In this document: positions 49,615-60,079 of the stretch, piece by piece
How the letters are laid out: the number at the start of each line of letters is the position of its first letter
Position numbering within the stretch: the stretch's first letter is position 1
DNA from: Profftia tarda
GTDB lineage: Bacteria > Pseudomonadota > Gammaproteobacteria > Enterobacterales > Enterobacteriaceae
Length of the DNA: 64,000 bases
Direction: 5' to 3'
Assembly (NCBI RefSeq): GCF_904848675.1
Contig: NZ_LR890047.1
Coordinates: 310,001 to 374,000 of the forward strand
Translations under genes and position numbers: made by a program
Notes under the pieces: generated by a model
Told to the model about the DNA's origin: nothing
Databases searched by the model: none
What the model saw: the letters and a program-made list of their open reading frames with translations, nothing else

Positions 49615-50871
49615 ATGATCAAGTCAACGGATAGAAAGCTAGTAGTTGGACTGGAGATCGGCACGGCAAAAGTTGCCGCGATGGTAGGTGAGGTTCTGCC
49701 CGATGGGGTAGTTAATATAATAGGTGTTGGCAGCTGTCCATCTCGTGGCATGGATAAGGGCGGTGTTAATGATCTGGAATCCGTTGTAAAATGCGTACAA
49801 CGTGCTATCGATCAAGCTGAATTAATGGCAGATTGTCAAATCTCTTCAGTCTATTTGGCACTTTCCGGCAAACATATTAGTTGTCAGAACGAAATAGGGA
49901 TAGTCCCTATTTCTGAAGAAGAGGTAACTCTGGAAGATGTAGAAAATGTGGTGCACACTGCAAAGTCCGTGCGCGTGCGTGATGAGCACCGTGTGTTACA
50001 CGTGATTCCACAGGAATATGCTATTGACTATCAAGAAGGAATTAAAAATCCAGTGGGATTATCCGGCGTGCGCATGCAGGCCAAAGTTCATTTAATAACC
50101 TGCCATAATGATATGGCTAAGAATATTGTTAAAGTGGTTGAGCGCTGTAGTCTTAAAGTAGATCAATTAATTTTTACTGGTTTAGCAGCTAGTTATGCTG
50201 TATTGACTGATGACGAGCGTGAACTAGGAGTTTGCGTAGTAGACATAGGTGGTGGCACCATGGATATGGCAGTTTATACCGGAGGAGCACTTCGTCATAC
50301 AAAAGTTATCCCTTATGCGGGTAACGTTGTTACTAGTGATATCGCTTACGCATTCGGTACTCCCCCAACGGATGCCGAAACAATTAAAGTTCGCTACGGA
50401 TGTGCTATGGGAACTTTAGTAAATAAGGATGATAGCGTTGAAGTACCAAGCGTGGGTGGTAGACCACCTCGTAGTCTTCAGAGACAAACTTTGGCTGAGG
50501 TAATCGAGCCTCGATATACTGAGCTCCTTAATCTGGTCAATGATGAAATTATGAAATTACAGAAACAGCTTGGTCAGCAGGGTGTAAAACATCATTTAGC
50601 AGCAGGTATTGTTTTGACTGGGGGGGCTGCACAAATAGACGGATTGGCGCCTTGTGCAGAGCAGGTATTTCAGACTCAGGTCCGTATCGGACATCCCATC
50701 AATATTACTGGCCTGACAGATTATGCTCAGGAACCGTATTACTCAACTGCGGTTGGGTTGCTACATTATGGAAAAGAGTCGCACCTTAGTGGTGAAGATG
50801 AAGTAGAAAAACGATCTTCACTAGGTAATTTGTTTAAAAAGATCAATATTTGGCTGAGAAGAGAGTTTTAA
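49615..50871 (+). CDS. ftsA: Cell division protein FtsA
   Basis: Actin-like ATPase that tethers FtsZ filaments to the membrane and recruits later division proteins. It has 418 residues (E. coli 420). Near the N-terminus VGLEIGTAKVAAMVGE forms the first phosphate loop; VVDIGGGTMDMAVYTGGAL is the second, and TGGAAQIDGL closes the nucleotide site. The C-terminal amphipathic helix LGNLFKKINIWLRREF matches the membrane-targeting sequence. It sits 59 bases after ftsQ and 69 before ftsZ. Confidence 0.97.
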   Translation: MIKSTDRKLVVGLEIGTAKVAAMVGEVLPDGVVNIIGVGSCPSRGMDKGGVNDLESVVKCVQRAIDQAELMADCQISSVYLALSGKHISCQNEIGIVPISEEEVTLEDVENVVHTAKSVRVRDEHRVLHVIPQEYAIDYQEGIKNPVGLSGVRMQAKVHLITCHNDMAKNIVKVVERCSLKVDQLIFTGLAASYAVLTDDERELGVCVVDIGGGTMDMAVYTGGALRHTKVIPYAGNVVTSDIAYAFGTPPTDAETIKVRYGCAMGTLVNKDDSVEVPSVGGRPPRSLQRQTLAEVIEPRYTELLNLVNDEIMKLQKQLGQQGVKHHLAAGIVLTGGAAQIDGLAPCAEQVFQTQVRIGHPINITGLTDYAQEPYYSTAVGLLHYGKESHLSGEDEVEKRSSLGNLFKKINIWLRREF

Positions 50872-50940
50872 TGTGACAAAAGTATTATCATATTGATAAG
50901 TCAATGATCTCCAGGTGATAGGCATAAACGGAGAAAAACT

Positions 50941-52104
50941 ATGTTTGAACCAATAGAATCAACTAATGACGCTGTAATTAAAGTTGTCGGCGTCGGCGGG
51001 GGTGGGGGCAATGCTGTGGAGCACATGGTGCGCGAGCGCATTGAAGGTGTAGAATTCTTTGTGGTTAATACTGATGCTCAAGCTTTATCTAAAACTTCAG
51101 TTAGTCAAACCATTCAGATTGGTAGTGGAATCACTAAAGGTCTTGGGGCAGGAGCAAACCCAGAAGTTGGCCGTAATTCTGCAGAAGAAGACCGTGAAGT
51201 CTTATGTTATACACTTGAAGGTGCCGACATGGTATTTATCGCTGCTGGTATGGGCGGTGGAACTGGTACTGGTGCGGCTCCAGTTGTTGCGGAAATTGCA
51301 AAAGATTTAGGCATTCTCACTGTTTCTGTTGTTACTAAGCCTTTCGTTTTTGAAGGTAAGAAACGCATGTCTTTTGCGGATCAAGGTATTGCTCAGTTAT
51401 CAAAACATGTGGATTCTCTTATCACTATTCCAAATGATAAACTATTAAAAGTTCTGGGTCGTGGAATTTCCTTATTAGATGCATTCGGTGCGGCTAATGA
51501 CGTACTTAAAGGAGCAGTACAAGGAATTGCAGAGCTTATTACACGACCCGGTCTAATGAATGTCGACTTTGCAGATGTACGTACAGTTATGTCTGAAATG
51601 GGTTATGCTATGATGGGAACAGGAATTGCTCGTGGCGAAGATCGTGCGGAAGAAGCAGCTGAAATAGCCATATCATCTCCACTTCTAGAGGATATCGATT
51701 TATCTGGTACGCGTGGTGTTCTGGTCAATATCACTGCTGGTTTTGACCTGCGCTTAGATGAATTTGAGACTGTTGGCAATACCATTCGTGCATTTGCTTC
51801 TGATGATGCAACTGTAGTGATAGGTACTTCTCTGGATCCAGAGATGCAAGACGAACTGCGTGTTACCGTCGTTGCTACTGGTATTGGTATGGATAAACGT
51901 CCCGATATTACTCTCATTACTAGTAAACAAGCAACGCAAACTGTTATAGAACAGCGTTATAAGCAGCACGGTTTATCTCCCTTACCACAAGATATAATCA
52001 AACCTGCTGTTGTTAAGGTTATGCACGAACAGTCAGCGCAAGGGAGCAACAAAGAGCCTGATTATTTAGATATTCCTGCCTTCTTGCGCAAGCAAGCTGA
52101 TTAA
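50941..52104 (+). CDS. ftsZ: Cell division GTPase FtsZ
   Basis: Tubulin-like GTPase that forms the division ring. It has 387 residues (E. coli 383). N-terminal KVVGVGGGGGNAVEHM, the GTP signature GGGTGTG (within 104-111) and the T7 loop NVDFADVRTVM are intact. The C-terminal tail DYLDIPAFLRKQAD is the conserved peptide bound by FtsA and ZipA. GGAG precedes the ATG. A hairpin follows the gene at 52154-52182. Confidence 0.98.
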   Translation: MFEPIESTNDAVIKVVGVGGGGGNAVEHMVRERIEGVEFFVVNTDAQALSKTSVSQTIQIGSGITKGLGAGANPEVGRNSAEEDREVLCYTLEGADMVFIAAGMGGGTGTGAAPVVAEIAKDLGILTVSVVTKPFVFEGKKRMSFADQGIAQLSKHVDSLITIPNDKLLKVLGRGISLLDAFGAANDVLKGAVQGIAELITRPGLMNVDFADVRTVMSEMGYAMMGTGIARGEDRAEEAAEIAISSPLLEDIDLSGTRGVLVNITAGFDLRLDEFETVGNTIRAFASDDATVVIGTSLDPEMQDELRVTVVATGIGMDKRPDITLITSKQATQTVIEQRYKQHGLSPLPQDIIKPAVVKVMHEQSAQGSNKEPDYLDIPAFLRKQAD

Positions 52105-52153
52105 TTTGTTTATACATTTAGTATCTCTGATCTTTATGCTAGACTGTTCAGCG

Positions 52154-52182
52154 CCTCTAGCATAGCATAATTATGCTAGAGG
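52154..52182 (+). terminator. Hairpin between ftsZ and lpxC
   Basis: An 11-bp stem, CCTCTAGCATA (52154-52164) and its complement (52172-52182), encloses a 7-base loop. No U run follows, so it is more likely an attenuator or an mRNA end protector than a complete terminator. It lies 34 bases before lpxC. Confidence 0.4.
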
Positions 52183-52215
52183 TCGTTGGATAAATGAACT
52201 CTCCGAGATAAAAAG

Positions 52216-53163
52216 ATGATCAAACAACGGACATTAAAGCGTATTATTCAGGCTACTGGAGTCGGTCTTCATAACGGCAAAAAGGTTACTCTGACTATGC
52301 GTCCGGCTGCCGCTAATACCGGTGTAATATATCGCCGTACTGATTTAAATTCTCCTCCAGTTGATTTTTTAACTAATGCAAAATCCGTGCTTGATGCTGT
52401 GCTTTGTACGTGCCTAGTAAATGAGGATAATATGCGCATTTCTACAGTTGAGCACTTAAATGCAGCATTAGCTGGTTTAGGCATAGATAACTTAATCATT
52501 GAAGTGAACGGTGCAGAGATACCTATTATGGACGGCAGCGCAGGTCCTTTTGTATATCTGCTATTAGAAGCTGGGATTGAAGAGCTTAGCTGTGCTAAAA
52601 AATTCTTGCGCCTTAAGAAGGTTGTACGTTTTGAAGATGGTGATAAATGGGCGCAACTATCTCCGCACAACGGGTTTAGCCTAGATTTTACGATTGACTT
52701 TAATCATCCAGCTATTGATTCTAGCTCACAGCGCTACCAGATGGATTTTTCTGCTGAATCTTTTGTGCGTCAAATTAGTCGTGCACGTACTTTTGGTTTT
52801 ATGCGTGATATAGAATATTTGCAGTCTCGTGGTTTATGTTTGGGAGGCAGTCTTGACTGTGCTATAGTAGTAGATGATTACAGAGTTTTGAATGAAGACG
52901 GTCTCCGCTTTGAAGATGAATTTGTTCGTCATAAAATGTTAGATGCTATTGGTGATTTGTTTATTTGCGGACATAATATCATTGGTGCTTTTACTGCATA
53001 TAAATCGGGGCATGCATTAAACAATAAGCTGTTGCAGGCAGTCTTAGCTAAGAAGGACGCTTGGGAATATGTGACGTTTGCAGATAATGCCGAAATGCCA
53101 ATTGTATTTTGCGCACCAGCAGTATCCGGCTTAACGACCACCGTTGCGGAGCAAGAATGGTAG
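52216..53163 (+). CDS. lpxC: UDP-3-O-acyl-GlcNAc deacetylase
   Basis: Zinc amidase making the committed step of lipid A synthesis. It has 315 residues (E. coli 305). Zinc ligands are H80 in STVEHLNAALAG and the H and D of VRHKMLDAIGDLF (about H239, D243); the rest matches E. coli closely up to about residue 295. The last 20 residues differ: E. coli ends in a short non-polar tail that FtsH recognises, whereas this protein ends SGLTTTVAEQEW. Its presence implies an outer membrane with lipid A. It is the last gene of the cluster before secA. Confidence 0.97.
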   Translation: MIKQRTLKRIIQATGVGLHNGKKVTLTMRPAAANTGVIYRRTDLNSPPVDFLTNAKSVLDAVLCTCLVNEDNMRISTVEHLNAALAGLGIDNLIIEVNGAEIPIMDGSAGPFVYLLLEAGIEELSCAKKFLRLKKVVRFEDGDKWAQLSPHNGFSLDFTIDFNHPAIDSSSQRYQMDFSAESFVRQISRARTFGFMRDIEYLQSRGLCLGGSLDCAIVVDDYRVLNEDGLRFEDEFVRHKMLDAIGDLFICGHNIIGAFTAYKSGHALNNKLLQAVLAKKDAWEYVTFADNAEMPIVFCAPAVSGLTTTVAEQEW

Positions 53164-53886
53164 AATCAATGATCTTTAGATCATTAGAACTATTAAGATT
53201 TCATTTAATTGCTTATTTCCTCTCTTTTCCCTGTATTATGCTCATCTATTTATTTTCTAAGCAAAAATATTATTTTATAATATTAAGTATTTTGTAATAT
53301 ATTTGATGTATGAATCGTGATCTTGATTTATCGATAATCAAGCAAAAAATATTAAGTCTATTTTTTAGAAAAACAGTAATATAATACTATAATTAACCTC
53401 AATAATATTGTGATAATCTAGTGAATAATATTTAGCTATTACTGTGTAGTTAGTATAATTGTTTTTGCATTTCATATGATTTGACTGGTTAGTTATTTGC
53501 ATCCAGCACAAAACAAAGATTACTAAATCTACCCGCCATGTAGCTATCATTTGATACAGTATGTTACATGACTCGAGAGTTTTTAACTAATATTGAATAT
53601 TGTTAAGTGCACTCTATACATAGTTGGTATTAATTATCAGTACTTTAAGATATTACTATGACCGTAAATCTAAAAAATTATCTATCTATCTCTGTTTTAA
53701 TAATTTTTAATTTGAATACTGTTCTTGTTCGAATTTCGCAATAATTTATCTAGATGGGAACCAGGATATTCATTACTATCACTATCTATAGTTGTACAGA
53801 TCTTATTTATTTTAATGAATTACCATATCATCACTATAAATTTGGAGTGATGAGCACTGAATACTCCCCAAGAGATACTAGGATTT
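53164..53886. other. lpxC-secA gap lacking secM
   Basis: In E. coli this position holds secM, whose translational arrest controls secA. Here 723 bases contain no frame with a signal peptide and no arrest motif (F-x4-W-I-x4-GIRAGP). The region is AT-rich with no other recognisable gene. AGGA at about 53879-53883 serves secA. Confidence 0.65.
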
Positions 53887-56592
53887 GTGTTAATGAACTT
53901 ATTGACTAAACTTTTTGGTAGCCGTAACGAGCGCAAGCTTATTAGGATGCGCAAATCTGTAGCGTTGATTAATCAAATGGAACCATATATTGCAAAACTC
54001 TCCGATTCTGCTCTTAAAGCAAAAACTGATGAATTCCGTGAGCTACTGGCCAGAGGGTCAACTTTAGACAGCCTCTTGCCAGAGGCGTTTGCAACTATAC
54101 GTGAAGCTAGTAAGCGTGTTTTTGGTATGCGTCATTTTGATGTACAGCTGCTGGGCGGTATCGTTCTAAACGATCGTTGTATTGCAGAGATGCGTACGGG
54201 TGAAGGAAAGACGCTGACAGCCACTTTGCCAGCTTATCTAAATGCTCTAACTGGGGAAGGAGTGCATATTGTTACTGTGAATGACTACTTAGCACAGCGT
54301 GATGCTAATAATAACCGGCCACTTTTTGAATTTCTTGGTCTTTCTGTGGTAATAAACTTACCTGGTATGACTACTATAGAGAAACGTGCTGCATACGCTG
54401 CTGATATCACTTATGGTACTAATAACGAATACGGCTTTGATTATCTACGGGACAATATGGCATTTAGCCCTGAAGAAAGAGTGCAGCGGAAACTACACTA
54501 TGCTTTAATTGATGAAGTAGACTCTATTCTAATAGACGAAGCTCGTACACCGCTAATCATTTCTGGTCCTGCTGAAGATAGCTCAGAGATGTACATGCGT
54601 ATTAATAATCTTATCCCCCAATTAATTCGTCAGGAAAAAGAAGACTCCGAGAGTTTTCAAGGTCACGGGCACTTCTCTGTTGATGAAAAAACCCGTCAGG
54701 TTAACCTAACCGAGCGTGGTTTGATCTTGATCGAGGAAATGTTAGTTGAAGTTGGGATTATACAAGAGGGGGAATCACTGTATTCCCCTGCTAATATTAT
54801 TCTTATGCATCATGTTACAGCCGGGTTGCGTGCGCATGTGCTATTTATTAGAGATGTTGATTATATTATTAAAGACGGTGAAATTATCATCGTGGATGAG
54901 CATACAGGTCGTACTATGTATGGACGTCGCTGGTCCGATGGTTTGCATCAAGCAATAGAAGCGAAAGAAGGTGTTGAGATTAAAAATGAAAATCAGACTC
55001 TCGCATCAATTACTTTCCAAAACTATTTCCGTCTTTATCAAAAATTAGCTGGTATGACCGGTACTGCAGATACCGAAGCTTTTGAGTTTAGCTCTATCTA
55101 TAAGTTAGATACTATAGTTGTTCCAACTAACCGTCCAATGATCCGTAAAGACATGCCTGATCTAGTCTACATGACTGAAATTGAAAAAATGGACGCAATT
55201 ATTAAGGATATCCATGAATATAATAAACGCGGGCAGCCAGTACTTGTTGGGACTATCTCTATTGAAAAATCGGAAGTTCTTTCAGCAGCATTAACTAAAT
55301 CAGGTATCAAACACAACGTTTTAAACGCTAAGTTTCATGAAAAAGAAGCTTATATTATTGCAAATGCTGGCCTCCCAGGTGCAGTAACTATCGCAACTAA
55401 TATGGCTGGTCGTGGCACTGATATTGTATTGGGAGGTAGCTGGCAGACTGCAGTGTCTGATTCAGTAACAAGAAGAGATAAGCATATTCAAAATATTAGA
55501 CCGGCATGGAAAATCCGTCATAATACAGTAGTTGCTACAGGTGGTTTGCATATTATTGGTACTGAGCGTCATGAATCGCGTCGTATTGATAATCAGCTGC
55601 GTGGACGTGCTGGTCGTCAAGGTGATCCTGGATCTTCTCGTTTCTACCTATCTATGGAAGATGCTTTAATGCGTATATTTACTTCTGATCGTGTTATGAG
55701 TATGATGAAAAAATTTGGTATGAAACCGGGTGAGGCTATTGAGCATCCTTGGGTGACTAAAGCTGTGGCTAATGCGCAACGTAAAGTGGAAAGCCGTAAC
55801 TTCGATATTCGTAAACAGCTGTTGGAATATGATGATGTGGCAAATGATCAGCGTCTTGTAATTTACAACCAACGTAACGAATTGCTAGATATACAAGATG
55901 TGAAAGAAACTATTATCAGCATTCGTAAGGATGTTTTTCAAAATATTATAAATACTTATATTCCGCCACAATCACTTGAGGAAATGTGGGATATTGCAGG
56001 TCTGCAAGAAAAATTAAAGAACGATTTTAATCTAACTATTTCAATTAGAGATTGGCTCTTAAAAGATATTGAGCTACACCAAGACACTGTGTATGAACTT
56101 ATTCTTCATCAGGCGGTTGAATCTTATCAAATACAAGAAGAATTTTTCGGTTTAAAAGCAATGCGAAATATTGAGAAAGGCGTGATGCTGCAAACTCTTG
56201 ATTCATTATGGAAAGAGCATTTGTCCGCTATGGACTACCTACGTCAGGGTATTCACCTCCGTGGGTATGCACAGAAAGATCCTAAGCAAGAATATAAACG
56301 TGAATCTTTTATAATGTTTAGTGCCATGCTTGAATCACTAAAATATGAAGTGGTCAGCGTCTTGAGCAAAGTACAGTTTAGTACTTCAGCAGAACACTTA
56401 AAAGTATTAAGTAATCAATTCTTGAGACAAGAAGAGTCGTTAGATCAAAAAGATCAATTAAATAATATTGTTCAACAAAATTTATTGAATCCACCCTTGT
56501 CATTAAAAACTGATGGATGCACTATAGGTCGTAACGCGTCATGTCCGTGCGGTTCTAATAAAAAATATAAACAGTGTCACGGCCGTATATAA
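53887..56592 (+). CDS. secA: Protein translocase ATPase SecA
   Basis: Motor that drives preproteins through SecYEG. It has 901 residues, the E. coli length. The GTG start gives MLMNLLTKLFGSRNERK, matching the family; an ATG two codons later is possible. Walker A is TGEGKT (104-109), Walker B region LIDEVDSILIDEARTP near 205-220, the helicase-like ATNMAGRGTDIVLGG follows, and the C-terminal zinc motif CPCGSNKKYKQCH is at 886-898. The weakly conserved linker before the zinc domain is AT-biased. secM is missing upstream, so secretion-responsive control is probably lost. Confidence 0.98.
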   Translation: MLMNLLTKLFGSRNERKLIRMRKSVALINQMEPYIAKLSDSALKAKTDEFRELLARGSTLDSLLPEAFATIREASKRVFGMRHFDVQLLGGIVLNDRCIAEMRTGEGKTLTATLPAYLNALTGEGVHIVTVNDYLAQRDANNNRPLFEFLGLSVVINLPGMTTIEKRAAYAADITYGTNNEYGFDYLRDNMAFSPEERVQRKLHYALIDEVDSILIDEARTPLIISGPAEDSSEMYMRINNLIPQLIRQEKEDSESFQGHGHFSVDEKTRQVNLTERGLILIEEMLVEVGIIQEGESLYSPANIILMHHVTAGLRAHVLFIRDVDYIIKDGEIIIVDEHTGRTMYGRRWSDGLHQAIEAKEGVEIKNENQTLASITFQNYFRLYQKLAGMTGTADTEAFEFSSIYKLDTIVVPTNRPMIRKDMPDLVYMTEIEKMDAIIKDIHEYNKRGQPVLVGTISIEKSEVLSAALTKSGIKHNVLNAKFHEKEAYIIANAGLPGAVTIATNMAGRGTDIVLGGSWQTAVSDSVTRRDKHIQNIRPAWKIRHNTVVATGGLHIIGTERHESRRIDNQLRGRAGRQGDPGSSRFYLSMEDALMRIFTSDRVMSMMKKFGMKPGEAIEHPWVTKAVANAQRKVESRNFDIRKQLLEYDDVANDQRLVIYNQRNELLDIQDVKETIISIRKDVFQNIINTYIPPQSLEEMWDIAGLQEKLKNDFNLTISIRDWLLKDIELHQDTVYELILHQAVESYQIQEEFFGLKAMRNIEKGVMLQTLDSLWKEHLSAMDYLRQGIHLRGYAQKDPKQEYKRESFIMFSAMLESLKYEVVSVLSKVQFSTSAEHLKVLSNQFLRQEESLDQKDQLNNIVQQNLLNPPLSLKTDGCTIGRNASCPCGSNKKYKQCHGRI

Positions 56593-59007
56593 GTTAATAT
56601 TTTAACTCTATTCTATTTTAAAATGAAAGCAACTTCCTAAATAAGTTATTAATATTATTACAATTTCATTCTACCTGTACAATATAGAAATTCTCCATTC
56701 TTTCAAGTGCAGAAATATATTATTTATAGTATTATAATTATAGTTTTATAGTAGATCATTATCTAAACTCAGATTAGAGAGGAATACAGTATAAACTTAG
56801 GTTAGAGTATAAATATTGTTATCAACAAGTCATTAATTTTAATTAGGTAATTACTCTATTTTCCGTATCTCTTTGATCTTATAAAGATCATTTCTGCTAA
56901 GTTATTGCGCTCAAAGTATTTATAATAAGAGATGATTATTGAGTTCTATTGATAAATATAAACATAATTTCTTTCTGTATTAATCAATTATGCCATAGAC
57001 CTACTATAAGTATTTAATAAAATATTATTTTCATTATGCAGAATTATGTTATGTAATCAGTCTTAGATATTTATGGTGTCACAAGTATTATTGTTTGAGT
57101 TTAGAAAACAGAGTATAGAGTATTTCTTAATTATTTTTGGGTATTATATAAATATATATCAAGTAATTATTTTTTATTTTTGTTAGTTCTATAACTTTAA
57201 TTTTTACGTCTTTCCTACACAAGGATTAGAAGATCGTGATATTAACACCTAATTAATTATCTTTACTTATTTTATTATGTAATCTGCATTTTTTATTATA
57301 AATATCCAATAAGTAGACAGCATGGATATAACAATATTATTTATTTATAAAATAAAACTTATATTTTAGTTAGAGATTTTAGTACTGTCTTCATTCTCAA
57401 GTTGTATGGCATATACGATTAATATATAAGGAGATCATGCTGAATGAAATGATTATAATAATGTAATCCAGATATATTTATATCTATAACCTCCATATTT
57501 TAATTATAAAATTAAAGTTTTATCTTTTATAAACACTACAAATTATTTGATGATTAAAATTTTTCAGCTATAAACAGATATTAAGAAAACTAGCGATCTC
57601 TTAGGTTTTTAATTATAGCAAACTTCTTCTAATAAAGTTAGCAACTAATTTAATTTTAAAACGCGCAGAAGATATAAATTTTATAGATTTTTATACTATA
57701 AAATATATCCTCCATAAGGAATAGAAAGATATTTTCATCACTAGTAGATAGTAATTACTAACATATAACTACTTTTATAGTAAATTCTTCTGGTCAAAAA
57801 ATTGTTGTCAGCAAGAGTTCATCTTAGTGCTGATACTAAATTAGTTATACTGCACAAGTATAATATAAGTGCTAGGTTATTCATTATTTTACCAAGTATT
57901 TAAAATTTTTAGGATTAAATCAAATAATACTTAATTTTTTATCTAGTTAAGAAATAATATAAATTTATCTTGACAGGAAGGGAAAGCAGATCATTTACGC
58001 GTATTATTATAGAGTAAATAAGAAAACTATCTTTAAATAAATATCATGATATGATCATATCTAGTTCGTATTTTTAAATAAATATCACTGTATTATTATC
58101 TTAGTGATATATTAAAAATATATGTTATTACTTTTTGATTTAATGCTTGTGATCTAACTAAAAATAGATGAAAAATACTATTTAATGATTATTTTTTCTG
58201 TAATTTATTCTTCTTTCCTCAAGTGTGCTCTTATGCATTTTATATCGGTAATCTATTGTATTGCTCTATAATTAAGCTGTTTTAATTTTTAGAGTAATTT
58301 TCTATGTTATATTAACTGAGTTAGATATTTGAGAAATACTAGATGAGTATCTGTATGATATGTAGTAACAAATATATGTATATTTATAAAACTATTATTT
58401 ACAATATCTTATAATGATTGATTATATCTAACATTAGATGAAATCTTAATAATCAAGATTAAATAGACATCAACCATCTTCTTATAAGAAGATGGTTGAT
58501 GTCATGAAATATATATTTCAGATAATTTAATAATATATCATCTTAATTTTATGACCTAAAAAGATCTGTATATTGCCTCTATAAATCATAGTTTAACGTC
58601 TCTGCTTATAAAAGTTTGTATGATCTTATCAAAAGATTTTTCATCTTAATTAAGTATCTACTAATATCTAACATATTACTAAAGTTTTGAAAATTTAAAG
58701 GATCTTATCTGTAGTGTTTTGATCTGATTTTAAAATTTGATTACGTAGATTCTATATTATTTTTATTTGAGTTAATAGAATACTTCTTTATTATCAATAA
58801 ACTATTACTATCATGCAAATTATGGTAGCAGTTTATATTATATTTCAAAATATTATTAATTAGTATTAATATTTTTTCTAATCTACAGTATTGATTTTGT
58901 AATTAAAGGATTTAACTTGTTTATTTCTATAATATTTATACTAAGAATAAAATATATTATTTAGTAGTTACGACCTCTAAATCATACCATGAATAAGAAA
59001 TATCATA
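56593..59007. other. Gene-free gap between secA and coaE
   Basis: About 2.4 kb. In E. coli the genes mutT, yacG and zapD lie between secA and coaE, with coaE reversed as here. None of them is recognisable, so this is a site of in-place gene loss in otherwise conserved order. It contains a perfect 38-base palindrome at 58466-58503. A GGAAGGGAAAGCAG near 57976 recalls part of 4.5S RNA but lacks the surrounding helix. Confidence 0.6.
58466..58503. repeat. Perfect 38-nt palindrome between secA and coaE
   Basis: GACATCAACCATCTTCTTA (58466-58484) is followed directly by its exact complement (58485-58503), with no spacer. It stands out from the surrounding AT-only sequence. No U run follows on either strand. 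It could be a cruciform-forming site, a binding site for a dimeric protein, or a terminator stem with a minimal loop serving the convergent genes secA and coaE. Confidence 0.85.
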
Positions 59008-59637
59008 CTAATATCTTTTTATATTATGTATTATTCCGCTAGTAGCTGCACGTTTTAAATAATAACTATGTAATTTAAATACTCTTGAAGATATTATTGT
59101 ATGTTCGCTACTATTATCAATAATATCATCAGCACAAGATAAGCGCTGTATTCTAGTTGCCTGTGATAATAATATTTTTTTGGCTTCGTTGTAAGAAATG
59201 CCATCCCTACGCATGGTACGCTGCAGTTGTAACGCGGGATCAACATCAATTACTAATATTCTTTGTACTTGAGTTAATAATCGATTCTCAATTAAGAGGG
59301 GCACAATCCATAAGGCATAGGGGGCAATAACCTTTGCTAATTGGTGTTGACTTTCTTTATAAATCAGAGGATGCATCAAATCATCTAGCCAGATTTTTGC
59401 TTTCGGTTGATTAAAAATAATATTTCTTAGAGATATTCGGTTAATACTCCTATCATTTTGCAGAATCTTAGAGCCAAATTTATCTGAAATTTTTTGAAGT
59501 GTTGGTGTTCTAATCGCTATCATCTTTCTAGCAATTATATCTGCATCGATTATAGGTACTCCTAATAGCCTGAATTTCTCCGCAACACTGCTCTTTCCGC
59601 TGCCTATTCCTCCAGTTAATGCCACTATATAAGTCAT
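59008..59637 (-). CDS. coaE: Dephospho-CoA kinase
   Basis: Last step of coenzyme A synthesis, phosphorylating the ribose 3'-OH of dephospho-CoA. It has 209 residues (E. coli 206). The P-loop GGIGSGKSS is at 9-17, followed by IDADIIARK, HPLIYKESQHQ and WIVPLLIENRL. AAGG is 7 bases before the ATG on the minus strand. It faces secA, as in E. coli, where mutT, yacG and zapD lie between them. The C-terminus is more basic than in E. coli. CoA feeds the acetyl-CoA reactions encoded elsewhere in the window. Confidence 0.95.
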   Translation of the reverse strand: MTYIVALTGGIGSGKSSVAEKFRLLGVPIIDADIIARKMIAIRTPTLQKISDKFGSKILQNDRSINRISLRNIIFNQPKAKIWLDDLMHPLIYKESQHQLAKVIAPYALWIVPLLIENRLLTQVQRILVIDVDPALQLQRTMRRDGISYNEAKKILLSQATRIQRLSCADDIIDNSSEHTIISSRVFKLHSYYLKRAATSGIIHNIKRY

Positions 59638-60079
59638 GAATTTACCTTAATATAGTTCTTTATCTAAAATATATGGGTTGAGTTTATTTTGTGATCTACC
59701 AAAAATGATTTTTCAAATGCTAAATATTAGAGTAAATTTGATAGAGATTGAATTTATTAGCAATAAATAATACACGAGATTTATTCTGAATTATTAGATT
59801 ATCAGATTTTACCTAACTTAATATAGAACCATTACTCTAATTGATTTCATAATCTTGAACACTGCATAAAGTATTGTTCTCATAATGACATAAAATAAGC
59901 GTATTTGTTTGTATAAACATATTTTAAAAGGATATTATAATCTTTTCATAAGAGCAACAAAATTATTATTTAATAAGGCATGCTAAAATATTTTTTAAAA
60001 TATATAATGTGATTCAATAAATGGTAATTATCCAAGCGTGACAGCCTGATTTACAGTTATTTTTTCAGTTGAGGTATCA
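59638..60079. other. Divergent gap between coaE and tmaR
   Basis: These 442 bases should hold divergent promoters, but none is clear in the AT-rich sequence. GAGG at 60071-60074 serves tmaR. No gene is recognised. Confidence 0.5.

Noticed and set aside
53109..53297. 62-codon frame overlapping the end of lpxC, considered as a SecM remnant
   Set aside because: It lies in another frame of lpxC, and neither the SecM signal peptide pattern nor the arrest motif is present.
57971..57995. GGAAGGGAAAGCAG resembling the conserved core of 4.5S (SRP) RNA
   Set aside because: The flanking strands do not pair into the long helix of SRP RNA, and the conserved GGTCAGGTCCGG part before the core is missing.
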